Shown piece after piece: positions 9,264-17,854 of a stretch of 64,000 nucleotides of DNA. A program made the position numbers and the translations under genes. The DNA comes from Brevibacterium daeguense. GTDB taxonomy: Bacteria; Actinomycetota; Actinomycetes; Actinomycetales; Brevibacteriaceae. How positions within the stretch are numbered: the first letter of the stretch is position 1; every line of letters begins with the position of its first letter. Below the pieces are notes generated by a model. That model was not told the DNA's origin. It saw only the letters and a list, made by a program, of their open reading frames with translations, and did no database searches. The stretch is from the NCBI RefSeq assembly GCF_021729135.1, contig NZ_JAJTWW010000004.1, forward strand, positions 310,001-374,000, given 5' to 3'.

Positions 9264-9319
9264 GGTGCGCGGTGGGGGCGCATCGGGAGGTGCTCCGCGG
9301 TGCGCGGTGGGAGGTGCTC
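9264..9319. repeat. GGTG-based heptad repeats between the SARP gene and the methyltransferase
   Basis: GGTG occurs at 9264, 9271, 9299, 9306 and 9313, a 7-bp register, with longer exact repeats GGTGCGCGGTGGG (9264-9276 and 9299-9311, 35 bp apart) and GGGAGGTGCTC (9285-9295 and 9309-9319). It lies 36-91 bp upstream of the SARP start and could be an autoregulatory site or a simple expansion. Confidence 0.5.
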
Positions 9320-9389
9320 GCCGGGGCGCGGCGGGAGAGTGGCGGGGCCGGTTGGGAGGGCCGCAGGCGAAAAGGGCGCGCACGTCCAC

Positions 9390-9407
9390 GTGAAAGGTCC
9401 GTGAAAG
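9390..9407 (+). promoter_or_regulatory. Candidate SARP-binding site: GTGAAAG heptamers 11 bp apart
   Basis: GTGAAAG at 9390-9396 and again at 9401-9407 are exact heptamers separated by 4 bp, giving the 11-bp period known for SARP operators. A degenerate third heptamer (cgaaaag, 9368-9374) lies 22 bp further upstream. The site is 45 bp before the methyltransferase start. The -10 expected about 8 bp downstream is poor (aggaca). Confidence 0.5.
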
Positions 9408-9451
9408 CGCCTGCGAGGACAGTGGACGCAAGCAACGACAGAGGAGTCGCC

Positions 9452-10507
9452 ATGACCGCCCATGACCTTGATGCCGCAGTCGCGCAGCACGCGCAGGAGC
9501 TGCTGATGCAGGCAACCGCCACCGCGACGACCGCGATGATCCTCGTCGGCGACCGCCTCGGGCTCTATCAGGCCCTGGCCGACGCCGGTCCGGTGACCTC
9601 ATCGCGGCTCGCGGAACACGCGGGCTGCAGCGAACGATATGTCCGGGAGTGGCTGGCCCAGCAGACCGCGGCAGGGGTCCTCGCCTACGACCCGGCTGAC
9701 GAGACCTTCTCGCTGCCGCAGGTGCGGGCCGCCGTGCTCACCGACCCGGCGCTGGTCGGCGCGTGCATGACCGCCGGCAGCATGTTCCGGGACCTCGACG
9801 CGGTGCTGCACGCGTTCCGCTCCGGGGAGGGGATCCCGTGGGGCGAGCACGATCCGATGGTGTTCGCGGCCACGGCCCGGTTCTGGGGAGGACAGTACCG
9901 GGCCCACCTGGTCACGGAGTGGATTCCTGCTCTCGACGGCGTCGCCGAGGCGCTCGCCGCCGGCGCGAAGGTCGCCGACGTGGGCACGGGCCAGGGCGCT
10001 GCTCTCATCATCCTCGCCGAAGCGTTCCCGCGGTCGCGGTTCATCGGGTTCGACCCGCACGAGCCGTCGATCGAGGCGGCCCGGCAGCAGGCCTCTGCTG
10101 CCGGCGTGGCCGACCGGGTGGCGTTCGAGGTCGACGACAGCAGCGGGTATCCCGGCCGGGACTACGACCTCGTGACCTTCTTCGACACCTTCCACGACCT
10201 CGGCGATCCGGTGGGCGCGGCGGCGCACGCTCTCCGCGCCCTCGCCCCTGGAGGCTCGCTGCTCCTCGTCGAGCCGCAGGCCGCTGACGACCTCGCCGCG
10301 AATCTCAGCAATCCGGCGGCACCCATCGGCTACGCCGCCTCGACCACGATGTGCACCGCCAACTCCCTGTCGCAGCCGGTCGGCACCGCCCTCGGCGGGC
10401 AGGCAGGGGAACGACGGCTGCGTGCGGTGCTGGGCGAGGCCGGCTTCGGGGAGGTGCGCCGGGCGGCCGACAGTCCGTTCAACCTGGTGCTCCAAGCGCG
10501 GAGGTGA
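9452..10507 (+). CDS. SAM-dependent methyltransferase with N-terminal winged helix
   Basis: A 351-residue two-domain methyltransferase. Residues about 30-95 form a winged-helix module (SSRLAEHAGCSERYVREWLA), used in this family for dimerisation, not DNA binding. The catalytic domain has VADVGTGQGAALI as motif I, FIGFDPHEPSI, and FFDTFHDLGDP as motif II with LAPGGSLLLVEP after it. AGAGGAG precedes the ATG by five bases. It is divergent from the SARP regulator and 131 bp upstream of the flavin monooxygenase on the same strand. It probably methylates a small molecule; Rv1405c-type proteins look similar, but the substrate is unknown. Confidence 0.85.
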   Translation: MTAHDLDAAVAQHAQELLMQATATATTAMILVGDRLGLYQALADAGPVTSSRLAEHAGCSERYVREWLAQQTAAGVLAYDPADETFSLPQVRAAVLTDPALVGACMTAGSMFRDLDAVLHAFRSGEGIPWGEHDPMVFAATARFWGGQYRAHLVTEWIPALDGVAEALAAGAKVADVGTGQGAALIILAEAFPRSRFIGFDPHEPSIEAARQQASAAGVADRVAFEVDDSSGYPGRDYDLVTFFDTFHDLGDPVGAAAHALRALAPGGSLLLVEPQAADDLAANLSNPAAPIGYAASTTMCTANSLSQPVGTALGGQAGERRLRAVLGEAGFGEVRRAADSPFNLVLQARR

Positions 10508-10638
10508 ACCCGAGGCGGTGGAGCCGGTTCGCGCCCCCGGTGCGGTTCGTGGCCCCGCGGTTCGAACCTCGCGGAGGCCGGGAGACGAGGCACGATCACA
10601 GCCGAGTGAGACCAAAGACAAGTGAGAGGAGCAGACCC

Positions 10639-11814
10639 ATGGACACCACCGACAGCGTCGTCATCGTCGGCGCAGGACCGTCCGGCCTGGCGACGGCGGC
10701 CGAGCTCACTGCCCGCGGCGTGCCTGCCGTGGTGCTCGAGCGCGGTCCGCAGATCGGTGCCGCATGGGCAGGGCGCTATGACGGGCTGCGTTTCAACACG
10801 TCCCGCCGCAGCTCCGCCCTGCCCGGTGCTCCATTCCCGCGCGAGTTCGGCCAGTTCCCCACGCGTGACCAGTACGTGAGCTACCTTCGGCGCTACGCGG
10901 CCGAACGCGGGGTCACGGTGGAGACCGGGGTGGAGGCGACGCGCATCCGTCCTGCCGTGAACGGCGACTGGACCATCAGCACGGTTGCACAGGGTGATCG
11001 TGCGGCCGATGGCGAACGGCGTGCCCGGCACGTCGTCACCGCCACCGGCGCTTTCGCCCGGCCGAGGCTGCCGGCCTGGGCCGATGAGCGGTCGTTCACC
11101 GGCGCGATCCTGCACTCCTCGCGCTACCGCGGCCCAGCCCCTTTCGAGAGCAAGACAGTGGTCGTCGTCGGGGCGGGTTCGTCCGGGATGGAGATCGCCT
11201 ACCAGCTGGCATCCGGAGGTGCCGGCCGCGTGCTGCTCTCGGTGCGCACGCCGCCCAACATCCTGTTCCGAGAGATCAACGGGGTGCCCGGTGATCTGCC
11301 GGTCCCGCTGTTCCTCCGCCTGCCGCCCGGGTTCGTGGACCGGCTGATGTTCGCCATGCAGCGGCGGGTGGTCGGCGACCTGAGCGCATATGGTCTGCCG
11401 GCACCGACGACGGGGGCGATGACAAATCTCAAAGTCGATGGACCCGGTCCCGCCGTCGTCGATCCGGTGGTCATCGACGCGATCCGCAGCGGCGCCATCG
11501 AGTGTGTCCCCGCGGTTGTCGGCCTGGACGGTGACAGCGTGATCGTGGCCGACGGCCGACGGATCCGTGCTGATGTGGTCGTTCTGGCCACCGGGTACAC
11601 GACAGGTCTGGAGGACCTCGTCGGCGGACTCGGCGTGCTGACCGAGCGCGGGATGCCCCTCGAGCGCACCGGCGCCGAGGTGCTCCCCGGCCTGCGGTTC
11701 GTCGGCTACGTCGCCCGACCCGGCATCACCGGCTACGTCGGCAAGATCGCCAAGCGGGTGGCGCGGGAGATCGCCGGCCAGCGGGCGCGAGAGGCGATTG
11801 GGGCGATCGCATGA
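10639..11814 (+). CDS. Flavin-containing monooxygenase-like NAD(P)/FAD oxidoreductase
   Basis: A 391-residue two-dinucleotide-binding-domain flavoprotein. VGAGPSGLATAAEL (about residue 10) binds FAD, VVGAGSSGMEIAYQL (about residue 177) binds NADPH, and VVVLATGYTTGLEDL is the ATG motif linking the domains. It is shorter than typical Baeyer-Villiger enzymes and matches the CzcO/FMO-like group that oxygenates N, S or C centres. GAGAGGAG lies seven bases before the ATG. The leader contains GGTTCGAACC (10559-10568), a 10-bp palindrome of unknown use. It probably works with the upstream methyltransferase in a small tailoring pathway controlled by the SARP protein. Confidence 0.82.
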   Translation: MDTTDSVVIVGAGPSGLATAAELTARGVPAVVLERGPQIGAAWAGRYDGLRFNTSRRSSALPGAPFPREFGQFPTRDQYVSYLRRYAAERGVTVETGVEATRIRPAVNGDWTISTVAQGDRAADGERRARHVVTATGAFARPRLPAWADERSFTGAILHSSRYRGPAPFESKTVVVVGAGSSGMEIAYQLASGGAGRVLLSVRTPPNILFREINGVPGDLPVPLFLRLPPGFVDRLMFAMQRRVVGDLSAYGLPAPTTGAMTNLKVDGPGPAVVDPVVIDAIRSGAIECVPAVVGLDGDSVIVADGRRIRADVVVLATGYTTGLEDLVGGLGVLTERGMPLERTGAEVLPGLRFVGYVARPGITGYVGKIAKRVAREIAGQRAREAIGAIA

Positions 11815-11877
11815 AAACGCAGACCGGGCGCCACAGCAGGACGATTCTTCAGCGAGGAGAGCAAGGAGGGGATGATC

Positions 11878-12384
11878 ATGCCGTTCACGAATCCTTACGG
11901 TGGGATGATCCAACAGCAGAACTGGGAGATGTACTGGGAACCCAGCTATGTCGACCTGTACGCCAGCTACCGGTTCAGAGTGCGGGTCGATCATGGAACC
12001 CGATCCGTGTGCGTCAGCGGCGCTGTCGGCAACAAGGGCACCGTGGTCGCAACGCAATCCGTCAAGGTCGCGCTCGGCGTCACTGTGAGAATCGACGGCG
12101 TGCTGCGGAGCGCGGAGAGGATCTACACGATGGGGCAGGGGATCCGTCCCGGTGATCTCGTGTACACCGAGCCGTGCATGGCCGTGCCGTTGCGCTACCT
12201 CGACGAGGACGCAGACGCGAAATATAGGTTCGAGCTGCTCGTCGACATCTATGGCGAAGCCTTCTCTGACTGGGGTCCGGGCAACAACCATTCGTGGGTC
12301 GACTGGTTCACCTTCAGCCCGCGCGCGCTGGAAACGGATCAGCGGTTCGGGGACCTGCCGGAACCGGAGGGGCATGGTCACTGA
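11878..12384 (+). CDS. Hypothetical beta-rich protein
   Basis: A 168-residue protein of unknown function with no signal peptide or membrane span. Alternating hydrophobic strands, aromatic residues (NWEMYWEPSYVDLYASY; WGPGNNHSWVDWF) and few lysines suggest a beta-sandwich. AAGGAGG eight bases before this ATG favours it over the ATG two codons upstream. It starts 63 bp after the flavin monooxygenase and may be the last gene of that transcript. Nothing in it indicates a catalytic site. Confidence 0.6.
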   Translation: MPFTNPYGGMIQQQNWEMYWEPSYVDLYASYRFRVRVDHGTRSVCVSGAVGNKGTVVATQSVKVALGVTVRIDGVLRSAERIYTMGQGIRPGDLVYTEPCMAVPLRYLDEDADAKYRFELLVDIYGEAFSDWGPGNNHSWVDWFTFSPRALETDQRFGDLPEPEGHGH

Positions 12385-12404
12385 GCAAACCGGGACCGAG
12401 GTCG

Positions 12405-12470
12405 GACATCGCCTCGGGCAAGGAAGGCGACCAGGTTCGAGGCGGTGCTGCCCGGGGCAAAGCCGACCAC
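12405..12470 (-). pseudogene. Relic of a BASS-family transporter gene
   Basis: The minus strand reads VVGFAPGSTASNLVAFLARG followed by DV, which matches the crossover motif of the intact BASS gene (VGCAPGGTASNVVAFLARGD) at 18 of about 21 positions. No extended open frame continues on either side. This is a 22-codon remnant of a deleted paralogue, left between the hypothetical protein and the Ldh2 gene. Confidence 0.75.
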
Positions 12471-12506
12471 ACGCGGCTGCGAGCTCAGCAGGGAGGTCAG
12501 CGCCCG

Positions 12507-13481
12507 TCAGCCGACTGCTGACCGAAGCGCGGCAACGAGCTCGTCATCGATGTCGAGTGGGTCTCCTCCAGTGGAGGAGGCAGAGCGGCGTCCCGGGACG
12601 TACACCCCATACTCGCCGCCGAGCGTCCGGAGGTGAGCGCCCAGGCGTGCTGTGAAATCGCCCCCGAACCGACGGGGGTCGATCGCTATGAGGAACATTC
12701 CGACGCCGGGGCTTCGAGCGCCTTCCTCGAAGCTCGGTGCATTCACTGACCAGTTCCCTCCGGCCAAGCCCGCCAGCACCTCCACCAGCAGGCCGAGGTT
12801 TGCGCCCTTGTGACCCGCGATCGGCAGCAGTGCTCCAGTGAGTGCTGCTTTCGCATCCGTGGTCGGCCGACCATTCTCATCCACGGCCCAGCCCTCGGGA
12901 ATCCGCTCGCCGCGTGCTGCGGCGTCCCGGACAGAGACGTACGCGGCGTAGCTGACCCCTTGATCGATCACGAGGGGGAGTCCATCATCTGCCGGCGCGG
13001 CCAACGACATCGGATTAGTTCCAACGACTGGTCGACCCGACTCACCCAGCGCGACGAGTGCCGGCGAGTTGGAAACGGCCAACGCTACAACCCCCTCCAA
13101 CGCCAGGCACGACGTGTAGTACCCGAGCTCTCCGACCGTGTAGGAGTTGCGCATCGCCATCACGGCGGTCCCCTGGTCCGCCAGGACCTCCCGGAGAAGT
13201 GGCAGGGCCCGGTGGAACGCTGTCTGGGCAATGCCCTCTCCAGCGTCCACCTGCACGATCGCGCCGTTCCTCTCCACAACCGGTTCCGCCCCACCGTCGA
13301 CGGCGCCCGACCTCAGCCCTGCCAGGTAGTCGAAGAGGTGGACGACGCCGACGGCGGGATGGCGCCGCCTCTCCGCGTGGACGGTCGCCGCTGCCAGCCA
13401 CTCGGCGTGCTCGGCCGAGGCGCCGGCGCCTCGGGCCGCGTCCGCACAGAGGCGATGAAGCTCGGCCGGCGTGAGCTTCAT
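12507..13481 (-). CDS. Ldh2/malate-lactate-type NAD(P)H-dependent oxidoreductase (likely cyclic imine reductase)
   Basis: A 324-residue member of the malate/L-lactate dehydrogenase 2 fold, which includes delta1-piperideine-2-carboxylate/pyrroline-2-carboxylate reductase (DpkA) as well as ureidoglycolate and sulfolactate dehydrogenases. Family features are the N-terminal AEHAEWLAAATVHAERRRHPAVG helix region with its His, VGTNPMSLAAP and the GHKGANLGLLVEVLAG segment. The ATG at 13481 is 19 bp after the stop of the DadA-like gene, so the two are co-transcribed. Beside an oxidase that makes imino acids, reduction of a cyclic imine to an L-amino acid is the most coherent role; this is inference. 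Confidence 0.8.
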   Translation of the reverse strand: MKLTPAELHRLCADAARGAGASAEHAEWLAAATVHAERRRHPAVGVVHLFDYLAGLRSGAVDGGAEPVVERNGAIVQVDAGEGIAQTAFHRALPLLREVLADQGTAVMAMRNSYTVGELGYYTSCLALEGVVALAVSNSPALVALGESGRPVVGTNPMSLAAPADDGLPLVIDQGVSYAAYVSVRDAAARGERIPEGWAVDENGRPTTDAKAALTGALLPIAGHKGANLGLLVEVLAGLAGGNWSVNAPSFEEGARSPGVGMFLIAIDPRRFGGDFTARLGAHLRTLGGEYGVYVPGRRSASSTGGDPLDIDDELVAALRSAVG

Positions 13482-13500
13482 CGCGCCACACCCCACAGCG

Positions 13501-14703
13501 TCACGACGTCCTCCTGGCATCCTCGAGGACGCGCCCCGCGATCCGCTCTCCGGTGATCGGGCCGAGCACCAGCCCCCACATTCCGTGTCCTGAGACGACG
13601 TACCCGCGATCATCGACCCTGTCGAGTATCGGTCGGCTGTTCGGACTCACCGGTCGCGGTCCCACCCAATGATCTGTCGAATTTCCGAGGTCGAGACCCT
13701 CGACGAACGGCGCGAGTGCAGACGAGATCGATGTGATCCGCTCCGGGCGAAGAGGCGCGTCGGGCGGCAGGAACTCCATGGTGCCTGCGACCCGCACTCC
13801 GGTTCTGTAGGGCGTCAGCACGGTCCGCTGCTCCGGTAGGTAGACGGGACCGGCGGGCAGGTGACCCGGGTCCACCTCGACGGTGAACGAGTACCCGCGA
13901 CCGCTGGTCTGACGGATGCGAGTTCCGGCTCCGAAGACCCGGCCCAGCACCTGGTTCGACCAGGCGCCCGCCGCGACGACCACGGCATCGGCGGTATACG
14001 ACTCACCGCGAGCGTCGATCAGGCTGATCCTCGAGGTGCCGGAGTGCCCGGATGCCACCTCCACACCTTCTCGGAGATCGACCCCAGCCTCACGGACCAC
14101 GCGAGCCAGGTCCGCGCAGTAGGCCCCGGGATCGATGTAGGCCTGGCCGGTGATCGTCAGCGCGTGCTTCACGCGATCGGAGAAGTAGGGGAACTCCGAA
14201 GCGGAGGCGTCGCGAACTCCGACGTCCACCCCGGCGGCGGAGATCTGCCCGACCTCCTTTCGGAACGCCTCGACCGTGGCCTCGGAATCGGCACCGATCA
14301 CGTAGTCGGCGCGAATCAGCGGCGCGCTGACGCCCGCGGAGGCCAGCCGCTCGAAGGCCGGAATCGCCTCGCGGGTCAGCTCCGCGTTGGCAGCGATGGA
14401 GGCGGCGAATCGGCGGGGAGTCATCTGCCCTGCGAACCGAGCGAGGAAGTCGGCGACCTCCGGTGTGAGCTTCGGGACGGCCAGGGGAGCGTTGGCGTCG
14501 GTGAGCGCGCGCAGCCCGTGTCGCCACCCGCCGGGCTCCGCCAGCGGCGCCACGAGTCCCGGGCAGACCCAGCCCGCGTTGCCCCAGCTCGCACCCCCGG
14601 CAACACCGGACCGGTCGAGCACCGTGACCTCGGCTCCCCCGCGGTGGAGGTGATACGCGGTGGCAAGGCCGACGATCCCGGCTCCGACGACTACTACCTG
14701 CAT
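13501..14703 (-). CDS. DadA-like FAD-dependent D-amino-acid dehydrogenase
   Basis: A 400-residue DAO-superfamily flavoprotein. The FAD-binding GAGIVGLATAYHL is at residues 6-18, followed by GASWGNAGWVCPG, a DadA/hydroxyproline-dehydrogenase hallmark, and the C-terminal VSGHGMWGLVLGPITGE that closes the flavin site. It is expected to oxidise a D-amino acid or cyclic imino acid to the imine, passing electrons to an acceptor in place of oxygen. AGGAG lies seven bases before the ATG. It heads the gene pair with the Ldh2-type reductase and follows the ABC transporter genes on the same strand. Confidence 0.85.
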   Translation of the reverse strand: MQVVVVGAGIVGLATAYHLHRGGAEVTVLDRSGVAGGASWGNAGWVCPGLVAPLAEPGGWRHGLRALTDANAPLAVPKLTPEVADFLARFAGQMTPRRFAASIAANAELTREAIPAFERLASAGVSAPLIRADYVIGADSEATVEAFRKEVGQISAAGVDVGVRDASASEFPYFSDRVKHALTITGQAYIDPGAYCADLARVVREAGVDLREGVEVASGHSGTSRISLIDARGESYTADAVVVAAGAWSNQVLGRVFGAGTRIRQTSGRGYSFTVEVDPGHLPAGPVYLPEQRTVLTPYRTGVRVAGTMEFLPPDAPLRPERITSISSALAPFVEGLDLGNSTDHWVGPRPVSPNSRPILDRVDDRGYVVSGHGMWGLVLGPITGERIAGRVLEDARRTS

Positions 14704-14790
14704 GATGGCTCCTGATTGTCCTTGCCTCCGCGTCGCTCGCCGTCGCACTGACTCTCGTGCTCCGGGGCAAGCCCGAGGATTGCGCAGCGC

Positions 14791-15444
14791 CTACAGATGC
14801 CGCGCCATCCGCTTCTCCAGGAGAACGGAGAGCCACGTCGCCGGGATGGAGATGACCGCGTAGAGCAGGCCGGCAAGCACGAAGACCGTCAGGTACTTGA
14901 AGGTCGAGGCGCCCAGCGAGTACGCCTGGCTCATCATCTCCTGCACAGTGACCGTGTACGCAAGCGACGTCGCCTGGAACAGGATCACCGCGAATCCCAT
15001 CAGCGACGGCAGGGCGATCCGCCAGCCCTGCGGGATGATGATGTACCGCAGAGTGTCGGCGGTGGTCATGCCGAGGGCTTGAGAGCCCTCGATCTCGCCC
15101 GCTGGAACCGCGGACAGTCCTCCTCGGAGGTATTCGGCGCAATATGCAGCGGTCGTCCATGTGAGCGCCACCGTAGCCGAGGCAAGCGCCGACAGGGTGA
15201 TCCCGACGTCCGGCAGCCCGAAGTACATGAGCTGCAGGAGCACCAGCGCCGGGGCACCTCGGCCCACCTCGACGATCGCGATGGCGATCAGGCGCGCCAC
15301 CCGGTTCTTGGACATGATCCCGAAGGCGAGCACGCCGGCCAGCGGGAGACCGAACAGCAGCGACAGCAGAGTGAGGATCGCGCTGACCTGCAGGCCGTTC
15401 AGCAGCACCGGCAGGAATGCCGCGGCATCCGTGAAGAACGTCAT
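14791..15444 (-). CDS. Polar amino-acid ABC transporter permease (second subunit)
   Basis: A 217-residue HisM/GlnP-type permease with five hydrophobic segments. The EAA loop reads EGSQALGMTTADTLRYIIIPQ, where the ATPase docks. Its ATG overlaps the stop of the upstream permease by four bases (ATGA), so the pair is translationally coupled. It forms a heterodimeric channel with the 15441-16073 product. Confidence 0.9.
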   Translation of the reverse strand: MTFFTDAAAFLPVLLNGLQVSAILTLLSLLFGLPLAGVLAFGIMSKNRVARLIAIAIVEVGRGAPALVLLQLMYFGLPDVGITLSALASATVALTWTTAAYCAEYLRGGLSAVPAGEIEGSQALGMTTADTLRYIIIPQGWRIALPSLMGFAVILFQATSLAYTVTVQEMMSQAYSLGASTFKYLTVFVLAGLLYAVISIPATWLSVLLEKRMARHL

Positions 15445-16073
15445 CTCGCCACCACCGCACTGAGCTTCTCGTCGGCCTTCCTGGACAGCACTCCGACGGG
15501 CACACTGACGATGACGTAGATCGCCGCAGCGACAAGGAACACCGTGATCCCCTCACCTGTGGTGCGCGCATAGGAGTTCGACCTGAAGACCATCTCCGCC
15601 ACGCCGATCGTCGACGCGATCGAGGAGTCCTTGAGCAGTCCGATTCCGTACGTGGTGTAGCCCGGGATCGCGACCCGCCACGCCTGCGGGCCCACGATGT
15701 CGCCCCATACCGCTCGTGGTGTCATCCCGAGCGCTCTGGCTGCCTCGTACTGGCCGGCCGCCACCGAAGAGATCGCACCGCGGAAGATCTCCGCGAGGTA
15801 GGCGGCTGACACGATGCCCAGTCCCAGCACGGCTGCTCCGAACGCGGACAGCTTTGTGCCCCCGATGGTCACGCCGTAGAAGAGGATGAACATCCACACG
15901 ACGATCGGGATCCCGCGGCACAGATCGATGATTCCCCGCGCGATCAGCCACACCAGCCGGTTGCCCGACAGGATGCCGAACAGGAGCGGCAACGAGCCGA
16001 TCGTGCCGATCACCAGAGCAACAGCAGTCACCGAGATGGTCAGTGGTATTCCTGCAAGGACCGTCAGCAGCAT
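15441..16073 (-). CDS. Polar amino-acid ABC transporter permease (first subunit)
   Basis: A 210-residue inner-membrane permease of the His/Glu/Gln/Arg/opine class with the EAA motif EAARALGMTPRAVWGDIVGPQ. AGAGGTGA precedes the ATG. It begins four bases after the ATPase stop codon and overlaps the next permease by four bases, giving a tight operon. Confidence 0.9.
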   Translation of the reverse strand: MLLTVLAGIPLTISVTAVALVIGTIGSLPLLFGILSGNRLVWLIARGIIDLCRGIPIVVWMFILFYGVTIGGTKLSAFGAAVLGLGIVSAAYLAEIFRGAISSVAAGQYEAARALGMTPRAVWGDIVGPQAWRVAIPGYTTYGIGLLKDSSIASTIGVAEMVFRSNSYARTTGEGITVFLVAAAIYVIVSVPVGVLSRKADEKLSAVVAR

Positions 16074-16077
16074 GCCG

Positions 16078-16860
16078 TCACCTCTGCAGCACTGCGCGCA
16101 GGAACTCCTGCGTGCGCGGGTGTGATGGTTCGGCCATGATCCTCTTCGGATCGCCCTGCTCGATGATTCCGCCGTCAGCCATGACGATGAGGTCTTCGGA
16201 GACGCTCCGGGCGAACGACATCTCGTGCGTGACGACGATCATCGTCATACCGGATGCAGCGAGCTCCTTCATCACCTCGAGGACCTCCAGTCCCACCTCC
16301 GGGTCCAGCGCCGAGGTGGGCTCGTCGAAGAGCATCACCTTGGGATCGAGGGCGAGGGCTCTCGCGATCGCGATTCGCTGCTGCTGGCCGCCGGAGCACC
16401 GGTTGGGATACTGCTCCCCCTTGTCGGCCAGCCCCATGCGAGTCAGGAGCGCCATTGCACGCTCGTCCGCCTCCCCCTTCGAACGTCCCAGGACGCGCTG
16501 CTGGGGCAGCGAGACATTCCGCAGGACAGTCATATGAGGAAACAGGTTGAAGTGCTGGAACACCATGCCCGCGCTGCGGCGAAGCGCGAAGAGCTCCCTA
16601 TTGCTGAATCTCCTCTCGGCGTCGATGACATGCCCGTCGATCTCGATCGTGCCCGAGTCCGGCCGCTCCAGCAAATTCATGCATCTGAGAACGGTCGATT
16701 TGCCTGCCCCCGAGGGACCGATCATGGCGGTCACGGTCCCCTCGAGAACAGTCAGGTTGACGTCGGACAGCACGGTGTTCTCACCGAACGACTTCGCGAG
16801 GTTGCGGACGCGGACAACCTCGCGGCGTCCTGGCAGTCGGTCCTGCGGATTCTCAATCAC
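16078..16860 (-). CDS. Polar amino-acid ABC transporter ATP-binding protein (GlnQ-like)
   Basis: A 260-residue ATPase with Walker A GPSGAGKST, Q-loop FQHFNLFPHMTV, signature CSGGQQQRIAIARAL, Walker B VMLFDEPTSALDPE and the H-loop TH. Translation starts at a GTG (16860) with AAGGAG five bases upstream. It powers the two downstream permeases and is fed by the lipoprotein encoded just upstream. Confidence 0.93.
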   Translation of the reverse strand: MIENPQDRLPGRREVVRVRNLAKSFGENTVLSDVNLTVLEGTVTAMIGPSGAGKSTVLRCMNLLERPDSGTIEIDGHVIDAERRFSNRELFALRRSAGMVFQHFNLFPHMTVLRNVSLPQQRVLGRSKGEADERAMALLTRMGLADKGEQYPNRCSGGQQQRIAIARALALDPKVMLFDEPTSALDPEVGLEVLEVMKELAASGMTMIVVTHEMSFARSVSEDLIVMADGGIIEQGDPKRIMAEPSHPRTQEFLRAVLQR

Positions 16861-16906
16861 TCGAACTCCTTCACGGGTAGGACATGCGCGCCTGCTGGCC
16901 GCCGGG

Positions 16907-17746
16907 TCAACCGATCAACCGCGGTTCGCCCGTGTCCGCGGCGCTCTCGGGGAGGCCGTTGTCAGCGAGGATCTGGGCGATCGTCCCGTCCTCGTGCATC
17001 TCGTTGATCAGCGTGTCGAAGGCCTCGAGCATCGCCGAGTTGTCCTTGGTCATGGGGAAGCCGATCTGAGCAGGTTCGATGGAGGCCGCGACACGCTCGT
17101 CTTTCTGGACTTCGGCGATTGTGTAATCGTCGTCCTGGTGACGAGCCTGGGCGGCGCCGAAGCTGTCGAGGCCCACATCGATGCGACCGGCCTCCAGGTC
17201 AGCCTCCATCTCCACGGACGAAGGGTAGATGGTGAGGTTGTCGCCCATCACGTCCTTCATGTCCTGCACCCAGAGATAGCCGTCCACCGTGCCGACCTTC
17301 ATCGACTCCATGTCCGGGATCGAGTCGACACCGTCCTTCGAGATCGAGGCCATCGAATCCGTGTAGATCGGCGCAGTCAGAGCCGCGACCTGTGCGCGCT
17401 CCTCCGTGCGGTAGAAGCACCCGAGGGTCAGGTCGGCCCTGCCGTTCGACACCGACGGCACCGCGCCTGCGTAATTCGCCTGCTGCCAGTTGACGGTCAG
17501 ACAGTTGGCTTCAGCGAGGTTCTTCGCGACCTCCACGTCGACGCCTTCCGGGTTGCCGTTGTTGTAGGCCGAGAAGGGGACGAGGTCGGGGATCGAAATC
17601 GTGAGCTGTCCGTCATTGATGGTCTCGAACTCGAACCGCGGTTCGCAGTCCGAAGCTACGTCGGACCCACCGGTCGCGCTTTCGCAGCCGGTGAGGGCCA
17701 GGCCGGCGATCAGGACTATTCCGGACAGGGCGGCGAACTTCTTCAT
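16907..17746 (-). CDS. Amino-acid-binding lipoprotein of the ABC transporter
   Basis: A 279-residue family 3 solute-binding protein. The N-terminus is a lipoprotein signal ending in LALTGC, so Cys20 or thereabouts would be lipidated and the protein anchored outside the membrane. The mature part has the expected VDVEVAKNLAEA and VGTVDGYLW segments. It contains an extra cysteine pair (NCLTV, GCFYR) that may form a disulfide. AGAAGGA precedes the ATG at 17746. It is upstream of its ATPase and permeases in the same direction. Ligand is probably a polar or cyclic amino acid. Confidence 0.9.
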   Translation of the reverse strand: MKKFAALSGIVLIAGLALTGCESATGGSDVASDCEPRFEFETINDGQLTISIPDLVPFSAYNNGNPEGVDVEVAKNLAEANCLTVNWQQANYAGAVPSVSNGRADLTLGCFYRTEERAQVAALTAPIYTDSMASISKDGVDSIPDMESMKVGTVDGYLWVQDMKDVMGDNLTIYPSSVEMEADLEAGRIDVGLDSFGAAQARHQDDDYTIAEVQKDERVAASIEPAQIGFPMTKDNSAMLEAFDTLINEMHEDGTIAQILADNGLPESAADTGEPRLIG

Positions 17747-17854
17747 GTCAGTTCCTTCTCTCGTTGCACCGTTCGGACCCGGGAGCGGGCCGAGCATCTT
17801 CTTTGATTGCGGGCATTGCTGGTGAGATTGGGGTTCTCATTCTCGTTCGCGGCT

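Noticed and set aside
10330..12381. Long minus-strand open frame across the flavin monooxygenase and the hypothetical gene
   Set aside because: It spans two plus-strand genes with good ribosome-binding sites and has no recognisable domain.
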